From Prochlorococcus sp. AG-402-L09 (lineage in GTDB: Bacteria > Cyanobacteriota > Cyanobacteriia > PCC-6307 > Cyanobiaceae): 63,533 nucleotides of DNA. Both the position numbers and the translations under genes were made by a program. A model generated the notes under the pieces. That model was given only the letters and a program-made list of their open reading frames with translations, had not been told where the DNA came from and ran no database searches. The stretch lies in contig QCIK01000004.1 in NCBI GenBank assembly GCA_003216715.1, positions 1-63,533 on the forward strand, written 5' to 3'. This document shows positions 19,652 through 29,527 of this stretch, piece after piece (position 1 is the first letter of the stretch; every line of letters begins with the position of its first letter).

Positions 19652-20386
19652 TTATTTAGCTTCATTGGAACGATCCTCAAATTGTTGAGGTCTTCGATTA
19701 CCCCTATTGCGTCTAGGAGAAGAACCAACAGGTAATGGCTGTTCTTCCTTAGGAAGAACTTCACCTTTGAAAACCCATACTTTGATTCCTAAAACGCCAT
19801 AGGTTGTAGTCGCTACTTTGGTTGCATAGTCAATTTCTGCTCTCAAAGTGTGGAGAGGAACTCTTCCTTCACGTGTCCATTCAGAACGTGCGATTTCAGC
19901 GCCATTCAACCTTCCGCCTACTTGTATCTTAAGACCTAAGACACCCGCTCTTTGTGCTCTTTGAACAGCCATTCGAATAGTTCGTCTAAAGGCAACACGC
20001 TTTTCTAGTTGCTGAGCAATATATTCAGCTAGAAGATAAGCATCTGCATCAACTTTTTCTACTTCGACAACATTGATACGTACTTGTCTATTTCTATCAC
20101 CGATTGTTTTTTGAATACCCGATCTGAGTTCTTCAATACCACTTCCTTGCCTACCGACTATCACTCCTGGTCGAGCAGTTTTTAATTCAACCTCAAGTTG
20201 ATCTGCTTTTCGAGCAATCAAGACATCACTTATACCCGCTGCTACATACTTTTTCTTGATGAAAGTACGGATCCGATCATCTTCTTGGAGTAGTAAAGGA
20301 TAAGTTTTACTTGGTGCGTACCATTTAGAACGATGCTCTTGAGTGATACCGAGCCTAATTCCAGTGGGGTGAATTTTATGTCCCAT
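19652..20386 (-). CDS. rpsC: 30S ribosomal protein S3
   Basis: 244 residues: [20 protein letters not shown], the KH domain around [14 protein letters not shown], and the C-terminal [16 protein letters not shown]. It overlaps the rplV stop by one base. The last 30 residues form a low-complexity basic tail. Confidence 0.97.
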   Translation of the reverse strand: MGHKIHPTGIRLGITQEHRSKWYAPSKTYPLLLQEDDRIRTFIKKKYVAAGISDVLIARKADQLEVELKTARPGVIVGRQGSGIEELRSGIQKTIGDRNRQVRINVVEVEKVDADAYLLAEYIAQQLEKRVAFRRTIRMAVQRAQRAGVLGLKIQVGGRLNGAEIARSEWTREGRVPLHTLRAEIDYATKVATTTYGVLGIKVWVFKGEVLPKEEQPLPVGSSPRRNRGNRRPQQFEDRSNEAK

Positions 20387-20766
20387 CAGTCCGAGTCCTC
20401 AGAATTGGTTGATTGAGTGGCCGAAACAGCAATGCTGATGTGGCATGTCTGCTTTTTAATTGCAAATGCTCTGCCTTGAGCTCTAGGTCTATAGCGTTTC
20501 ATTGGTGGGCCCATATCAGCGGTAGCAGTGCTAATCACCAATGAAGAAGGTTCAAGACCAAGATTGTTTTCTGCATTCGCAACAGCTGATCGCAATACTT
20601 TTGTTATTGGCTCAGTTGATCGATAAGGCATGAATTCAAGCATGATCAAAGCATCCCTGTAAGTTCTTCCTCTTATTTGATCAAGAACTCGTCGTACTTT
20701 TGAAGCAGATCCGCGAATATAACGCCCATGGGCTTGGGCTGTCGTTTTGGTAGATGAAGTAGTCAT
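20386..20766 (-). CDS. rplV: 50S ribosomal protein L22
   Basis: 126 residues: [20 protein letters not shown], and the beta-hairpin region [20 protein letters not shown] that lines the exit tunnel. Confidence 0.97.
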   Translation of the reverse strand: MTTSSTKTTAQAHGRYIRGSASKVRRVLDQIRGRTYRDALIMLEFMPYRSTEPITKVLRSAVANAENNLGLEPSSLVISTATADMGPPMKRYRPRAQGRAFAIKKQTCHISIAVSATQSTNSEDSD

Positions 20767-20768
20767 GA

Positions 20769-21044
20769 TTAGCGTGCTCCTTTTTTATCTCTGATGTGAC
20801 CTCTGTAGGTTCGAGTTGGTGCAAACTCTCCTAACTTGTGTCCAACCATTTGCTCAGTTATGAAAACAGGTATGTGACTCTTTCCATTGTGAACAGCAAT
20901 TGTATGGCCAATCATCATAGGCAGAATTGTTGAGGCTCTAGACCATGTTTTGATGACAGCTTTATCGTCATTAGAGTTTTGCTTCTCGATTTTACGAAGC
21001 AGACTATCTGAGATAAATGGCCCTTTTTTTAGTGAACGTCCCAT
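20769..21044 (-). CDS. rpsS: 30S ribosomal protein S19
   Basis: 91 residues: [40 protein letters not shown] and [12 protein letters not shown]. It pairs with S13 in the head of the small subunit. Confidence 0.97.
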   Translation of the reverse strand: MGRSLKKGPFISDSLLRKIEKQNSNDDKAVIKTWSRASTILPMMIGHTIAVHNGKSHIPVFITEQMVGHKLGEFAPTRTYRGHIRDKKGAR

Positions 21045-21079
21045 AACGGTTTAAAAGAATTGGTAAAGAAAGATAGAAA

Positions 21080-21943
21080 TCATGAATCGCGACCTCCTCT
21101 ACTACGTTTAGATACCTTGCGTCGTTTTCGAAGAACGTACTTATTACTGGGCTTATTCTTCTTCCTGGTTTTCAAACCAAGCGCGGCTTTACCCCAAGGT
21201 GTTACAGGACCAGCACGTCCAACTGGTGCCTTACCCTCGCCCCCTCCATGTGGGTGATCACATGGATTCATAACACTTCCTCTAACTTGAGGTCGTCTAC
21301 CTAGCCATCTTCTTCTTCCAGCTTTACCAAGGCTTGTGTTTCTAATTTCTGAATTTCCAACCTCTCCAAGTGTGGCGTAGCACTCTTTTCTAACTAAACG
21401 GACTTCAGTTGAGGGTAATTTCAACGCAACATAATCACCTTCTTTAGCCATAACTTGAGCGCTAGCTCCAGCTGTACGGACCATTTGTCCTCCCCGACCT
21501 GGATACAGTTCAACACAATGAACACTGGAACCTAAAGGCATTGAGGAAAGTGGTAAAGCATTACCAGTTTCGATTGGTGCATCTGGGCCTGAAATAACTT
21601 CCTGCCCGACTGTTATGTCCGCAGGTGCAAGTATGTATCTCTTTTCACCATCTGAGTAAAAGAGCAAAGCAAGTCTTGCATTCCGATGTGGGTCATAGTG
21701 TATTGCCGCAACTTTGGCCGAAACACCATGCTTATTCCGACGAAAATCAACAATCCTATATAGCCTTTTATGCCCTCCTCCTCTATGACGACAAGTAATT
21801 ACCCCTCTATTATTACGTCCTTTCTTTCGATGTTTAGATACGACAAGTGAGCGTTCAGGTTTATTGGATGTAACTTCACTAAAGTCAGTTACTACTCTTG
21901 TACGAGTACCAGGTGTGTAAGGTTTGAAACTTCTTATAGCCAT
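21080..21943 (-). CDS. rplB: 50S ribosomal protein L2
   Basis: 287 residues: [26 protein letters not shown]-like [15 protein letters not shown], and the functional C-terminal [20 protein letters not shown] containing the conserved histidine next to the peptidyl transferase centre. Confidence 0.97.
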   Translation of the reverse strand: MAIRSFKPYTPGTRTRVVTDFSEVTSNKPERSLVVSKHRKKGRNNRGVITCRHRGGGHKRLYRIVDFRRNKHGVSAKVAAIHYDPHRNARLALLFYSDGEKRYILAPADITVGQEVISGPDAPIETGNALPLSSMPLGSSVHCVELYPGRGGQMVRTAGASAQVMAKEGDYVALKLPSTEVRLVRKECYATLGEVGNSEIRNTSLGKAGRRRWLGRRPQVRGSVMNPCDHPHGGGEGKAPVGRAGPVTPWGKAALGLKTRKKNKPSNKYVLRKRRKVSKRSRGGRDS

Positions 21944-21947
21944 TGTC

Positions 21948-22259
21948 TTAAGCCTCCTCTGATTCTGGGAACAACTGTATTGAGTTGCCTTCTGCTAGAC
22001 GAACCACAGCCTTCTTCACTTGAGGTCTCTTTCCAGAAAACCTACCAACTCTTCTGCTTTTTCTTGGGGGATTCATTGTGCTAATTCCAAGAACCTTGAC
22101 ATCAAACATCTTTTCCACAGCAGCTTTTATGTCAGGTTTAGCTGCTCTTGGATCGACTTCAAAAGTGTACTGATTTAGGTCTAAAGCTTTTGTAGCCTTC
22201 TCAGTTATCAAAGGACGCTTAATCACATCAGTTAGTCGTTGATCAAAAAATTTAGTCAT
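21948..22259 (-). CDS. rplW: 50S ribosomal protein L23
   Basis: 103 residues: [40 protein letters not shown]. It sits at the tunnel exit and docks trigger factor and SRP. It overlaps rplD by eight bases. Confidence 0.96.
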   Translation of the reverse strand: MTKFFDQRLTDVIKRPLITEKATKALDLNQYTFEVDPRAAKPDIKAAVEKMFDVKVLGISTMNPPRKSRRVGRFSGKRPQVKKAVVRLAEGNSIQLFPESEEA

Positions 22260-22890
22260 TACCGTAGACCTCCTTAATGGTTGATAATGCGTCTTCGCCT
22301 ATAACCAATGAATTGGCATTGAGAAGGTCAAACACATTTAATTGATCGGCAGAGATAAGCTTTATTTTCTCTAAGTTTCTGATTGAGCGCTTTATAATTT
22401 CAGATGGTTTATTGAGAATAATAAGAATTTTCCCATCAGAATCAATTCCTATTCGTTTGAGCAAAGCAATAATTTCACTTGTTTTAGGAACTTCAAGCTT
22501 TGAACCGAAGTCTTTAATTACTTTTGAGTCTGAGATTCTACTCATTAGAGCAGTACGTAGAGCTAGCCTTCGTTCCTTCCTATTCATTTCCAAGTTATAT
22601 TTGCGAGGCTTAGGGCCAAATATAATTCCACCTCCTGGTCGGAGAGGAGTTCTAATTGAGCCTTGTCTGGCTCTACCAGTCCCCTTCTGCTTGTAAGGTT
22701 TTCGCCCGCCTCCTTGAACCTCAGACCTGGTCAGAGTACTTGCAGTCCCTTGACGACTGTGTGCCTGTTGACGCAAAACAGCACGATGTAATAAATCTGC
22801 TGCCGAAGATTCCTTGGCAGTTTGTAAATCAATGGATGATTCTCCAGCCTCTTTGCCTTGCCAATCAAGAACAGTACAGTTAGCCATCAT
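22252..22890 (-). CDS. rplD: 50S ribosomal protein L4
   Basis: 212 residues. The extended loop [20 protein letters not shown] and [20 protein letters not shown] are diagnostic. Two adjacent ATG codons are possible starts; the first overlaps the rplC stop (ATGA) behind a strong GGAGGT. Many bacteria use L4 to repress the S10 operon; whether that holds here is unknown. Confidence 0.96.
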   Translation of the reverse strand: MMANCTVLDWQGKEAGESSIDLQTAKESSAADLLHRAVLRQQAHSRQGTASTLTRSEVQGGGRKPYKQKGTGRARQGSIRTPLRPGGGIIFGPKPRKYNLEMNRKERRLALRTALMSRISDSKVIKDFGSKLEVPKTSEIIALLKRIGIDSDGKILIILNKPSEIIKRSIRNLEKIKLISADQLNVFDLLNANSLVIGEDALSTIKEVYGND

Positions 22891-23543
22891 TTACCTCCTT
22901 GCTGGGTAGGGACGCCAACTCTTTTGGCAGGTCTAATATTTAAAAGAGAACCAGGCTTCCCTGGAACAGATCCTTTTACTACCAACAGATTGTAATTTGT
23001 ATCTATCTTTAGAATTTCAAGGCCTCTTGTAGTGACTTTTTTACCGCCCATACGACCAGCCATCCTTTTCCCGGGATAAACACGACCAGGAGTTGTTCCA
23101 GCTCCTGTCGAACCAGGTAATCGATGATTCTTTGAACCGTGACTCATAGGACCTCGGCTAAAGCCATGTCGCTTTTGATAACCTGCGAAACCTCTACCCA
23201 TAGTGTCGCCACTAACATCAACTTTTTGACCTTTTTCGAAATCATCGACAGTTATTGCAGCTCCAAGTTTAAATTCACCAGAATTTTCTACTCGGTACTC
23301 TCGAAGATAGCGCAAGAGATCATCTCCTGATTTTGCAAGATGACCTTTTGAAGGCTTGTTAATAAGTTTTTCACGAATCAATTGAAAGCCTATCTGTACA
23401 GAGGCATAGCCATCCGTATCAGCAGATTTCAATTGAGTGATTCGACAGGGACCCGCTTCGATCAAAGTGACTGGAACGGCTCTGCCTTGATCATCGAAGA
23501 GTTGGGACATACCCAACTTCTTGCCTAAGATTCCTAAAGACAT
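22887..23543 (-). CDS. rplC: 50S ribosomal protein L3
   Basis: 218 residues: [40 protein letters not shown] and [20 protein letters not shown] are diagnostic. It is the first gene of the block here. The usual head gene, rpsJ, is not upstream, in line with cyanobacteria, where rpsJ sits with the str genes. Confidence 0.97.
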   Translation of the reverse strand: MSLGILGKKLGMSQLFDDQGRAVPVTLIEAGPCRITQLKSADTDGYASVQIGFQLIREKLINKPSKGHLAKSGDDLLRYLREYRVENSGEFKLGAAITVDDFEKGQKVDVSGDTMGRGFAGYQKRHGFSRGPMSHGSKNHRLPGSTGAGTTPGRVYPGKRMAGRMGGKKVTTRGLEILKIDTNYNLLVVKGSVPGKPGSLLNIRPAKRVGVPTQQGGK

Positions 23544-23914
23544 GAGTTAAATAAACGCCAGCTAAAAGGTCAATCTGTAAACAGAGAGACTTGAGTACCT
23601 GAATTAAATCGCCTATCTAGCCAAAAAAGTTGAAGTCAATTGAAATTCAATTTATTTGGAAAAATGCTAGCGACAATCAGCTGGCTGAGACTTTTTCAAA
23701 CTTGTCAAAAAGTTCAAACAGTATCTCGACAAAAGAAAATAAATTCTTCTGGACTGGCCAAAAAGACTAAACGCAAACGCTTAGTCTGCTCAAGCATCTA
23801 GAGGCCCGGCTAGCGGGCGGGCATAGAAAAGCTTTAGCAACTTAAAAGATTACACTATTAACACCCATTTTGTGTGATGCTTCAGTTGAATAAGATAAAG
23901 AATTTGATTTAAGG
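23544..23914. promoter_or_regulatory. 371-bp divergent leader between rplC and ndhN, with two hairpins
   Basis: No gene is seen. It must hold the promoter of the whole ribosomal block and that of ndhN-ldpA. GACTAAACGCAAACGCTTAGTC-like sequence at 23765-23786 folds with a six-pair outer stem plus two inner G-C pairs. GCCCG(GCTAG)CGGGC at 23804-23818 is an unusually GC-rich hairpin inside a GC-rich patch (23801-23822). Neither is followed by a T-run, so they look like leader or regulatory structures rather than terminators. Confidence 0.5.
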
Positions 23915-24379
23915 ATGCCTTTATTACTCTCTGGTCAGAAATTTCGCACTGATCTTGAATCATTCGGCTGCCTTGCAATCCTTAGTCCACTGGAAGGGGG
24001 AGCAGAAACTCGTTTACTTCGAAGACTTAGAGCTAGTGGATATCAAACACAGATAACATCCGCTCGAGGGTTGGGAGATCCTGTTGTCTTTCTGACCCAA
24101 TTACATGGAATCAGACCACCACATCTAGGACATCAAAATGTTGGGAGAAATGGTGCCTTAGGAGAAGTTCAACAAGTGATTCCTCAATTAAATGAATTGT
24201 TAGTAAAGGATAAACCGTTGGTTCTATGGTTATTAGAAGGTCAAGTCTTATCCAAGTCAGAGCTATTAGCAATAAATAATCTCTGCCAAAAGGAACCTCG
24301 TATCAAAATTGTTATTGAAATGGGAGGGGCTCGAAGTATTAAATGGCAACCGTTAAATGAATTCATCAATGGAAATTAG
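23915..24379 (+). CDS. ndhN: NAD(P)H-quinone oxidoreductase subunit N
   Basis: 154 residues, soluble. [20 protein letters not shown] and [18 protein letters not shown] are characteristic of NdhN, a subunit found only in cyanobacterial and plastid NDH-1, which carries cyclic electron flow around PSI and respiration. It is 12 bases ahead of ldpA, as in related genomes. Confidence 0.93.
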   Translation: MPLLLSGQKFRTDLESFGCLAILSPLEGGAETRLLRRLRASGYQTQITSARGLGDPVVFLTQLHGIRPPHLGHQNVGRNGALGEVQQVIPQLNELLVKDKPLVLWLLEGQVLSKSELLAINNLCQKEPRIKIVIEMGGARSIKWQPLNEFINGN

Positions 24380-24391
24380 GCATTCATCAAG

Positions 24392-25414
24392 GTGATTACT
24401 CAAAATTCGATTTGTAATTCTGAAGCTCTCAAGAAAGGTAACTGGGTAAAATTAATTTGTGGTGCAAGTAATCAAGACTTACCTTCAATAACTGATCTTT
24501 GCTCAATTTACGGAGCTGCAGGTGTGCATTGTATTGACCTTGCTGCTGACGAAGCTGTGATCCACGCAGCTCGAAATGCCATTGATTGGGTTTTCGAAAT
24601 TTATGGAAAAAAACCATGGTTGATGATCAGTTTAAGTGATGGGAAAGATGCTCATTTTCGCAAAGCTTGGTTTAATCCAGACCTTTGTCCATCTAATTGT
24701 TTGAGGCCCTGTCAAAATATTTGTCCAGCTCACGCGATTAAAAATGCAGGTGGTGTAAACGCTAAAAAATGCTATGGATGTGGCCGATGTATTAATGCAT
24801 GCCCGTTAGGTATCATTCAAGAAAAAGATAGAAGATTAACTCTTAGAGATTTTGGTCCATTGTTAACCACTATCAAACCAGATGCAGTAGAGATTCATAC
24901 TGCTCCCGGCAGAGGCAAAGAATTTGAAAAAACAATCAAGGAAATTTTCAAAGTCGACCTGCAGCTAAAGCGATTATCTGTTAGTTGTGGTTTACAAGGG
25001 CATGGAATCAACCATGAACAATTAGCAGAAGAACTTTGGCTGCGGCATAAATTCCTAAGAATTCATAATCAAAAACCTTTATGGCAAATTGATGGGCGTC
25101 GAATGAGTGGAGATCTCGGAGCAGGTGCGGCCAAAATCGCAGTAAAACTTTGGGAAAGAATACGCCCAATAGCTCCGCCAGGCCCCTTACAACTTGCTGG
25201 AGGGACTAATGAATCGACCATAAAGTACCTTCCAGAGATTAAAGGACCTGAAGGAGTTGCTTTTGGAGGAAAAGCAAGAAAAATAATCCAACCATGGTTA
25301 GAAGAGGCTCAACGAAAAGGAATTAGTCTTAGAGAGTGGCCTGAAGGCTGGGAGGCAGCTCTTTCAGAGGCAAAGCGACTTATAAATCCTTGGCTTTTAA
25401 GAAAATCTTTATAA
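24392..25414 (+). CDS. ldpA: LdpA, light-dependent-period iron-sulfur protein
   Basis: 340 residues from a GTG start. It carries two Cys clusters: CPSNCLRPCQNICPAHAI and CYGCGRCINACPLGII, typical of two 4Fe-4S centres. In Synechococcus elongatus, LdpA passes redox/light information to the clock. Prochlorococcus has a reduced clock (no kaA), so the function here may differ. No kai genes are in the window. Confidence 0.88.
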   Translation: MITQNSICNSEALKKGNWVKLICGASNQDLPSITDLCSIYGAAGVHCIDLAADEAVIHAARNAIDWVFEIYGKKPWLMISLSDGKDAHFRKAWFNPDLCPSNCLRPCQNICPAHAIKNAGGVNAKKCYGCGRCINACPLGIIQEKDRRLTLRDFGPLLTTIKPDAVEIHTAPGRGKEFEKTIKEIFKVDLQLKRLSVSCGLQGHGINHEQLAEELWLRHKFLRIHNQKPLWQIDGRRMSGDLGAGAAKIAVKLWERIRPIAPPGPLQLAGGTNESTIKYLPEIKGPEGVAFGGKARKIIQPWLEEAQRKGISLREWPEGWEAALSEAKRLINPWLLRKSL

Positions 25415-25596
25415 TTGTATTTTCCTAGCCAAATCAATCATTCGAAAGCCCACGTTGAGCTGTATTAATGAAGAAATCTTCCGATTAACAAAAAAAAACT
25501 GGATCAAGACATGACAGGATTGAATCAAATATGCAATTATCTAATAGAAAGAATCCAAATCTGTGGCTCTCAATTGCAAACATAGATCTGGAACAA

Positions 25597-25668
25597 TGGG
25601 CCGTCGCCAAGTGGTAAGGCATCGGGTTTTGGTCTCGACATTCCTAGGTTCGAATCCTAGCGGCCCAG
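25597..25668 (+). tRNA. tRNA-Gln (anticodon UUG)
   Basis: 72 nt. The acceptor TGGGCCG pairs with CGGCCCA, discriminator G. The anticodon loop reads TTTTGGT around UUG, and the T loop is GGTTCGAATCC. No CCA encoded. The HAD gene begins 13 bases after it. Confidence 0.95.
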
Positions 25669-25681
25669 TTTTCAACAGTTA

Positions 25682-26461
25682 GTGACAGAGAAACCTCTAC
25701 TTGTTCTTGATTTTGATGGTGTCATCGTTGACGGCATTAAGGAGTATTGGTCAAGTTCTAGTAAAACTTGTCTAAACATAATTTCTGCCAAAGAAAAAGA
25801 AATAATTTCTTTTCCTAGTGAGATCCCCGTAGCTTTTAAGGCCATTAGACCCTGGGTTCATCATGGTTGGGAAATGGTTATTCTGGCTGCTGAATGTTCA
25901 AATAAAACTAGTCAATTAAACTTAAAAGGTTTACAAAATTTCTCAAAAAATTATCAAATAGAATGCTCTTTAGCTCTTAAAAAATGGGGTTGGACACCTT
26001 TTCAATTACAAGAGGCTTTAAATCAAACGAGAAGAGAAGCGATATCAAATAATTTCAATCAGTGGTTAAATTTTCATCAGCCTTTTTCTTTAGTCACTCA
26101 ACGCCTCAAGACACTTGAGCATGAAGGCATTGAATTTGCTGTTTTAACAACAAAAAGTATTGAGTTCACAAAAAAACTTTTGGATTGTTTCGATCTTCAG
26201 CCAAAGCTTGTTTTCGGTCACGAATCAGGAAGTAAAGTCGGCGTCTTGAACCAACTCTTACAGAAAAGAATAATTCTAGGGTTTATTGAAGATCGTAGAA
26301 CTACCTTAGAAAAAGTCTTAGAAGATCCCAAGCTGAAATCTATCCCTTGTTACTTAGCAAGCTGGGGATACTTGAAACCTCAGGATCGAAATAATCTTCC
26401 TTCTGGTATTAAATTATTAAATTTAGATATTTTACGAGAACCTATTACAAAGTGGTCTTGA
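25682..26461 (+). CDS. HAD-superfamily hydrolase
   Basis: 259 residues from a GTG start. LLVLDFDGVIVDG is HAD motif I with the nucleophilic Asp and acid/base Asp; AVLTTKSIEF is motif II; and HESGSKVGVLNQLLQ then GFIEDRRTTLEKV are consistent with motifs III and IV. The insert between motifs I and II suggests a small-molecule phosphatase with a helical cap. The substrate is unknown. The gene is downstream of tRNA-Gln and upstream of recA on the same strand. Confidence 0.8.
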   Translation: MTEKPLLVLDFDGVIVDGIKEYWSSSSKTCLNIISAKEKEIISFPSEIPVAFKAIRPWVHHGWEMVILAAECSNKTSQLNLKGLQNFSKNYQIECSLALKKWGWTPFQLQEALNQTRREAISNNFNQWLNFHQPFSLVTQRLKTLEHEGIEFAVLTTKSIEFTKKLLDCFDLQPKLVFGHESGSKVGVLNQLLQKRIILGFIEDRRTTLEKVLEDPKLKSIPCYLASWGYLKPQDRNNLPSGIKLLNLDILREPITKWS

Positions 26462-26469
26462 CTTAATGG

Positions 26470-26483
26470 CGTACGTCTGTACT
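26470..26483. promoter_or_regulatory. LexA-type SOS box upstream of recA
   Basis: CGTACGTCTGTACT lies 91-104 bases ahead of the recA ATG. It fits the cyanobacterial LexA pattern AGTAC-N3-TGTACT except for the first base, and holds two GTAC half sites four bases apart. Position and target gene both support the call; no experimental evidence is implied. Confidence 0.6.
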
Positions 26484-26573
26484 ATCGGTCTAATTGCTAT
26501 TCGTTGAGGAACTGAGTATTTCATCATCAACCCCAACGTCTGTTGTTATCCCTCTGAATTAACGTTATTTGTC

Positions 26574-27707
26574 ATGTCAAACGAAGGTAAGTCAATCCAA
26601 TCAACAGAAACTAAGAAAATAGAAGCAAAATCTGGAGAGAAAGAAAAAGCATTGAGCTTAGTGGTTGGGCAAATAGAACGCAATTTCGGGAAGGGTTCGA
26701 TCATGCGTCTTGGAGACGCGTCAAAGATGCGAGTGGAAACCATCTCTACTGGTGCTCTAACGCTTGATTTAGCTCTTGGTGGCGGCTATCCCAAAGGACG
26801 TGTCATTGAAGTTTATGGCCCCGAAAGCTCTGGAAAAACAACACTGACATTACATGCAATAGCTGAGATTCAACGTAACGGCGGAGTTGCTGCATTTGTA
26901 GATGCAGAACATGCTCTTGACCCAGTCTATGCTGCTTCTCTTGGTGTTGATGTAGAGAATCTTCTCGTATCTCAACCGGATACAGGAGAAATGGCATTGG
27001 AAATCGTTGACCAACTGATTAGATCTGCTGCAGTCGATCTAGTTGTTGTTGATTCAGTCGCTGCACTTACACCCCGTTCAGAGATAGAAGGAGAAATGGG
27101 TGATCATTCAGTAGGTGCTCAAGCTCGTCTAATGAGTCAAGCAATGAGAAAAATTACCGGAAATATTGGCAAGTCTGGTTGCACAGTGATTTTCTTAAAT
27201 CAATTACGTCTAAAGATTGGTATTACATATGGGAATCCAGAGACAACCACTGGTGGAAACGCTCTTAAATTTTATGCCTCTGTAAGATTAGATATTCGTC
27301 GTATTCAAACGCTAAAGAGAGGAACTGAAGAATATGGAATTCGCGCAAAAGTGAAAGTCGCAAAAAATAAAGTTGCACCTCCATTTCGAATAGCCGAATT
27401 TGATATTCTTTTTGGAAAAGGAATTAGTACTCTTGGTTGTCTTCTTGATTTGGCAGATGAGACGAATATCGTTACTCGTAAAGGAGCTTGGTATAGCTAT
27501 GAAGGTGACAATATTGGGCAAGGAAGAGACAATACAATTACTTGGCTTGAACAAAACCCTGACTCAAAAGAAATAATTGAAAAATTAGTTAAAGACAAAT
27601 TAACTGAGGGCTCAGAAGTAAGTGCTAATTCAATGAGACCATTAGCAGCAGCAGCTCGACATGCTTCATCACGACCAAACCTAAGCCAAGTTTCCGCAAA
27701 CGGTTAA
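26574..27707 (+). CDS. recA: Recombinase A
   Basis: 377 residues. Walker [11 protein letters not shown], Walker [11 protein letters not shown], the L2 loop region with [20 protein letters not shown], and a C-terminal tail rich in Ser/Ala/Arg. RecA forms filaments on single-stranded DNA for recombination and stimulates LexA self-cleavage. A LexA-type box precedes it. Confidence 0.98.
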   Translation: MSNEGKSIQSTETKKIEAKSGEKEKALSLVVGQIERNFGKGSIMRLGDASKMRVETISTGALTLDLALGGGYPKGRVIEVYGPESSGKTTLTLHAIAEIQRNGGVAAFVDAEHALDPVYAASLGVDVENLLVSQPDTGEMALEIVDQLIRSAAVDLVVVDSVAALTPRSEIEGEMGDHSVGAQARLMSQAMRKITGNIGKSGCTVIFLNQLRLKIGITYGNPETTTGGNALKFYASVRLDIRRIQTLKRGTEEYGIRAKVKVAKNKVAPPFRIAEFDILFGKGISTLGCLLDLADETNIVTRKGAWYSYEGDNIGQGRDNTITWLEQNPDSKEIIEKLVKDKLTEGSEVSANSMRPLAAAARHASSRPNLSQVSANG

Positions 27708-27727
27708 AGGTAAAAAGATACGTAGCT

Positions 27728-27967
27728 TTACCTGATGTCTGCAGGAATCCACCACCCTAGAGCAGGTCCAACAAAACGAACAATAATCCAAAGAATAACT
27801 AAAGCAACAATACCTACCCATCCTGCACGAATACTTAATTGTATAAATTGATCTCTTTGCTCTTGCGTAACAGGAAACCAAGAAATAATACGAGGTGACT
27901 CATTCCTAGAGTTTTTCTTACTACGAGGTTTTAATCCTTGTTCAGATCTTCGGCGTGCTTCTCCCAT
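27728..27967 (-). CDS. DUF2839 small membrane protein
   Basis: 79 residues. MGEARRRSEQGLKPR starts it, and a single membrane helix near the C-terminus runs through VALVILWIIVRFVGPALGWW. This matches the cyanobacterial DUF2839 family, function unknown. It is convergent with recA. Confidence 0.85.
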   Translation of the reverse strand: MGEARRRSEQGLKPRSKKNSRNESPRIISWFPVTQEQRDQFIQLSIRAGWVGIVALVILWIIVRFVGPALGWWIPADIR

Positions 27968-28005
27968 TATAAAAAACCAATATTTTTCAATCTAAGAGAT
28001 TGATT

Positions 28006-29454
28006 TTAATAAGGCAATAAACGCTCTAGAGCTACCCACGGCTCAAGAGCTTCAAATATTAGTTTTCCCCAACTTCTATAGTGCATCCGGCCGTCAAGTA
28101 TAGCGACTCGAACATCTTTACCCCTAATGATTACAAGTGATTTGAGAAGTATAGTAAGAGTTTCTGGGAAAAGGAATTCTCGAAACCAGTCACGACCTTG
28201 ATGCTTAAGCATCTCAACTTTAGCGGCAACCCAGGGTGATTCTAAAGTAGGCAATGGAATTACTGGAAAAATCAATTGACCTGGTATTGGCAAATTGTAC
28301 TGATTAATAATCCACCAATTACAACTACAACAAATAATCCCATTTGTCTCAATATTCGTGGTTTCATGAACTACTCTCAATCCAAATTCTCCAGCCAATT
28401 CACTAGTTATCTGAAGTCGTAGTTGCGAATCATCTACCAAAATAATAGTTGGATGAGTAAGACCAAGAATTAATCTTTGACACTGTCTTATAATATGACG
28501 ATAAAAATGAGACGTATTTGGCAAAGGTTGTCTTTTAGGCACAAATAAAGGAATTGGTTCTTGATCAAATTTATTTCCTAAATTTACCTTCACAGCGAAA
28601 GTAAATTTTTTACTATTTAAATCTAAAAAGAAAGAATCGCTTTGACCTGAATTGGTCAGCATTAAAATAGTATTTTTTGATAACAGACCCGAGAGATTAT
28701 TCAAAGGAACCAGAGGTTGAACATACCAATCCCAACTAAGTTTTCGATTATCTAGTTTTGCCCAGGTTACCCATTCATTATTAACCACATTAAGAGCTCG
28801 TTTCCAAGGCATTGAGGAAGGTAAGTCATCTTTGAGAATTTCTTTTAATGCTAAAAGTTCTTTATAATCAATTCTTATGACAGCATCAGAACTCACTGAA
28901 TGACTAAAAAGACTTCGACTTAGGCGCTCATGAACTTCAATAATTGAACCTTCAAAACGTGAGTGAGAAGCAATTAAATCCTCCCAATCTTTTGGAGTAA
29001 TTTTAATAGACATAGATTCTCTAAGCTCACTAGAAATAAACTCAGATTCAGGAAATATTAATTGGCGATTTTTTAATAAATCTTTTTCATGAGCAAAAAT
29101 AAGATCTTGGTATCTTAGAACCCAAACTTTTTCATCTGAGGGAGTTAAATTAATTCCTTCTACATAATCGAAAATTAGTCGACTAGATTTTAACTTTGGT
29201 AATTCGACTTCAAATAAGAATCGACATTTACTCTCTGAAAGAATTAGAACAATATTATTGTTATGCAAACAAAGTGGAATCAATAGGCCAGGCCACCAAA
29301 AATTTCTACTGTCACTTGATAATTGAATAAAAGTATTATCTTTACGACTTAAGCTTCTAGATATCAATCTTGTTAAGGTCAAATTATGAGGCCATTGAGC
29401 AAGATTCTTTTGATAGTATTTTTTTAGATGTTTATGTGAATTCACCTCAAGCAT
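28006..29454 (-). CDS. Degenerate DinG-like helicase-family protein
   Basis: 482 residues. The C-terminal LVIIRGKDVRVAILDGRMHY resembles motif VI and the following strand of DinG/XPD helicases, and VDDSQLRLQITSELAGEFGL resembles a helicase strand-helix unit. At the N-terminus, where GxGKT is expected, the sequence is SDSRNFWWPGLLIPLCLHNN with no Walker A, and no DEAH motif is evident. I think it is a helicase-fold protein without ATPase activity, shared by picocyanobacteria in this place. Function unknown. Confidence 0.6.
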   Translation of the reverse strand: MLEVNSHKHLKKYYQKNLAQWPHNLTLTRLISRSLSRKDNTFIQLSSDSRNFWWPGLLIPLCLHNNNIVLILSESKCRFLFEVELPKLKSSRLIFDYVEGINLTPSDEKVWVLRYQDLIFAHEKDLLKNRQLIFPESEFISSELRESMSIKITPKDWEDLIASHSRFEGSIIEVHERLSRSLFSHSVSSDAVIRIDYKELLALKEILKDDLPSSMPWKRALNVVNNEWVTWAKLDNRKLSWDWYVQPLVPLNNLSGLLSKNTILMLTNSGQSDSFFLDLNSKKFTFAVKVNLGNKFDQEPIPLFVPKRQPLPNTSHFYRHIIRQCQRLILGLTHPTIILVDDSQLRLQITSELAGEFGLRVVHETTNIETNGIICCSCNWWIINQYNLPIPGQLIFPVIPLPTLESPWVAAKVEMLKHQGRDWFREFLFPETLTILLKSLVIIRGKDVRVAILDGRMHYRSWGKLIFEALEPWVALERLLPY

Positions 29455-29527
29455 TAGTAGTACCTTTTATCAATAAATTCTTTTAATCATGTTGCCCTAT
29501 CAATAAAGATATAGAACAATAGTATTT

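Noticed and set aside
27708-27733. AGGTAAA/TTTACCT hairpin between recA and the DUF2839 gene
   Set aside because: Only seven AT-rich pairs with a 12-base loop and no T-run on either strand; too weak to call a terminator.
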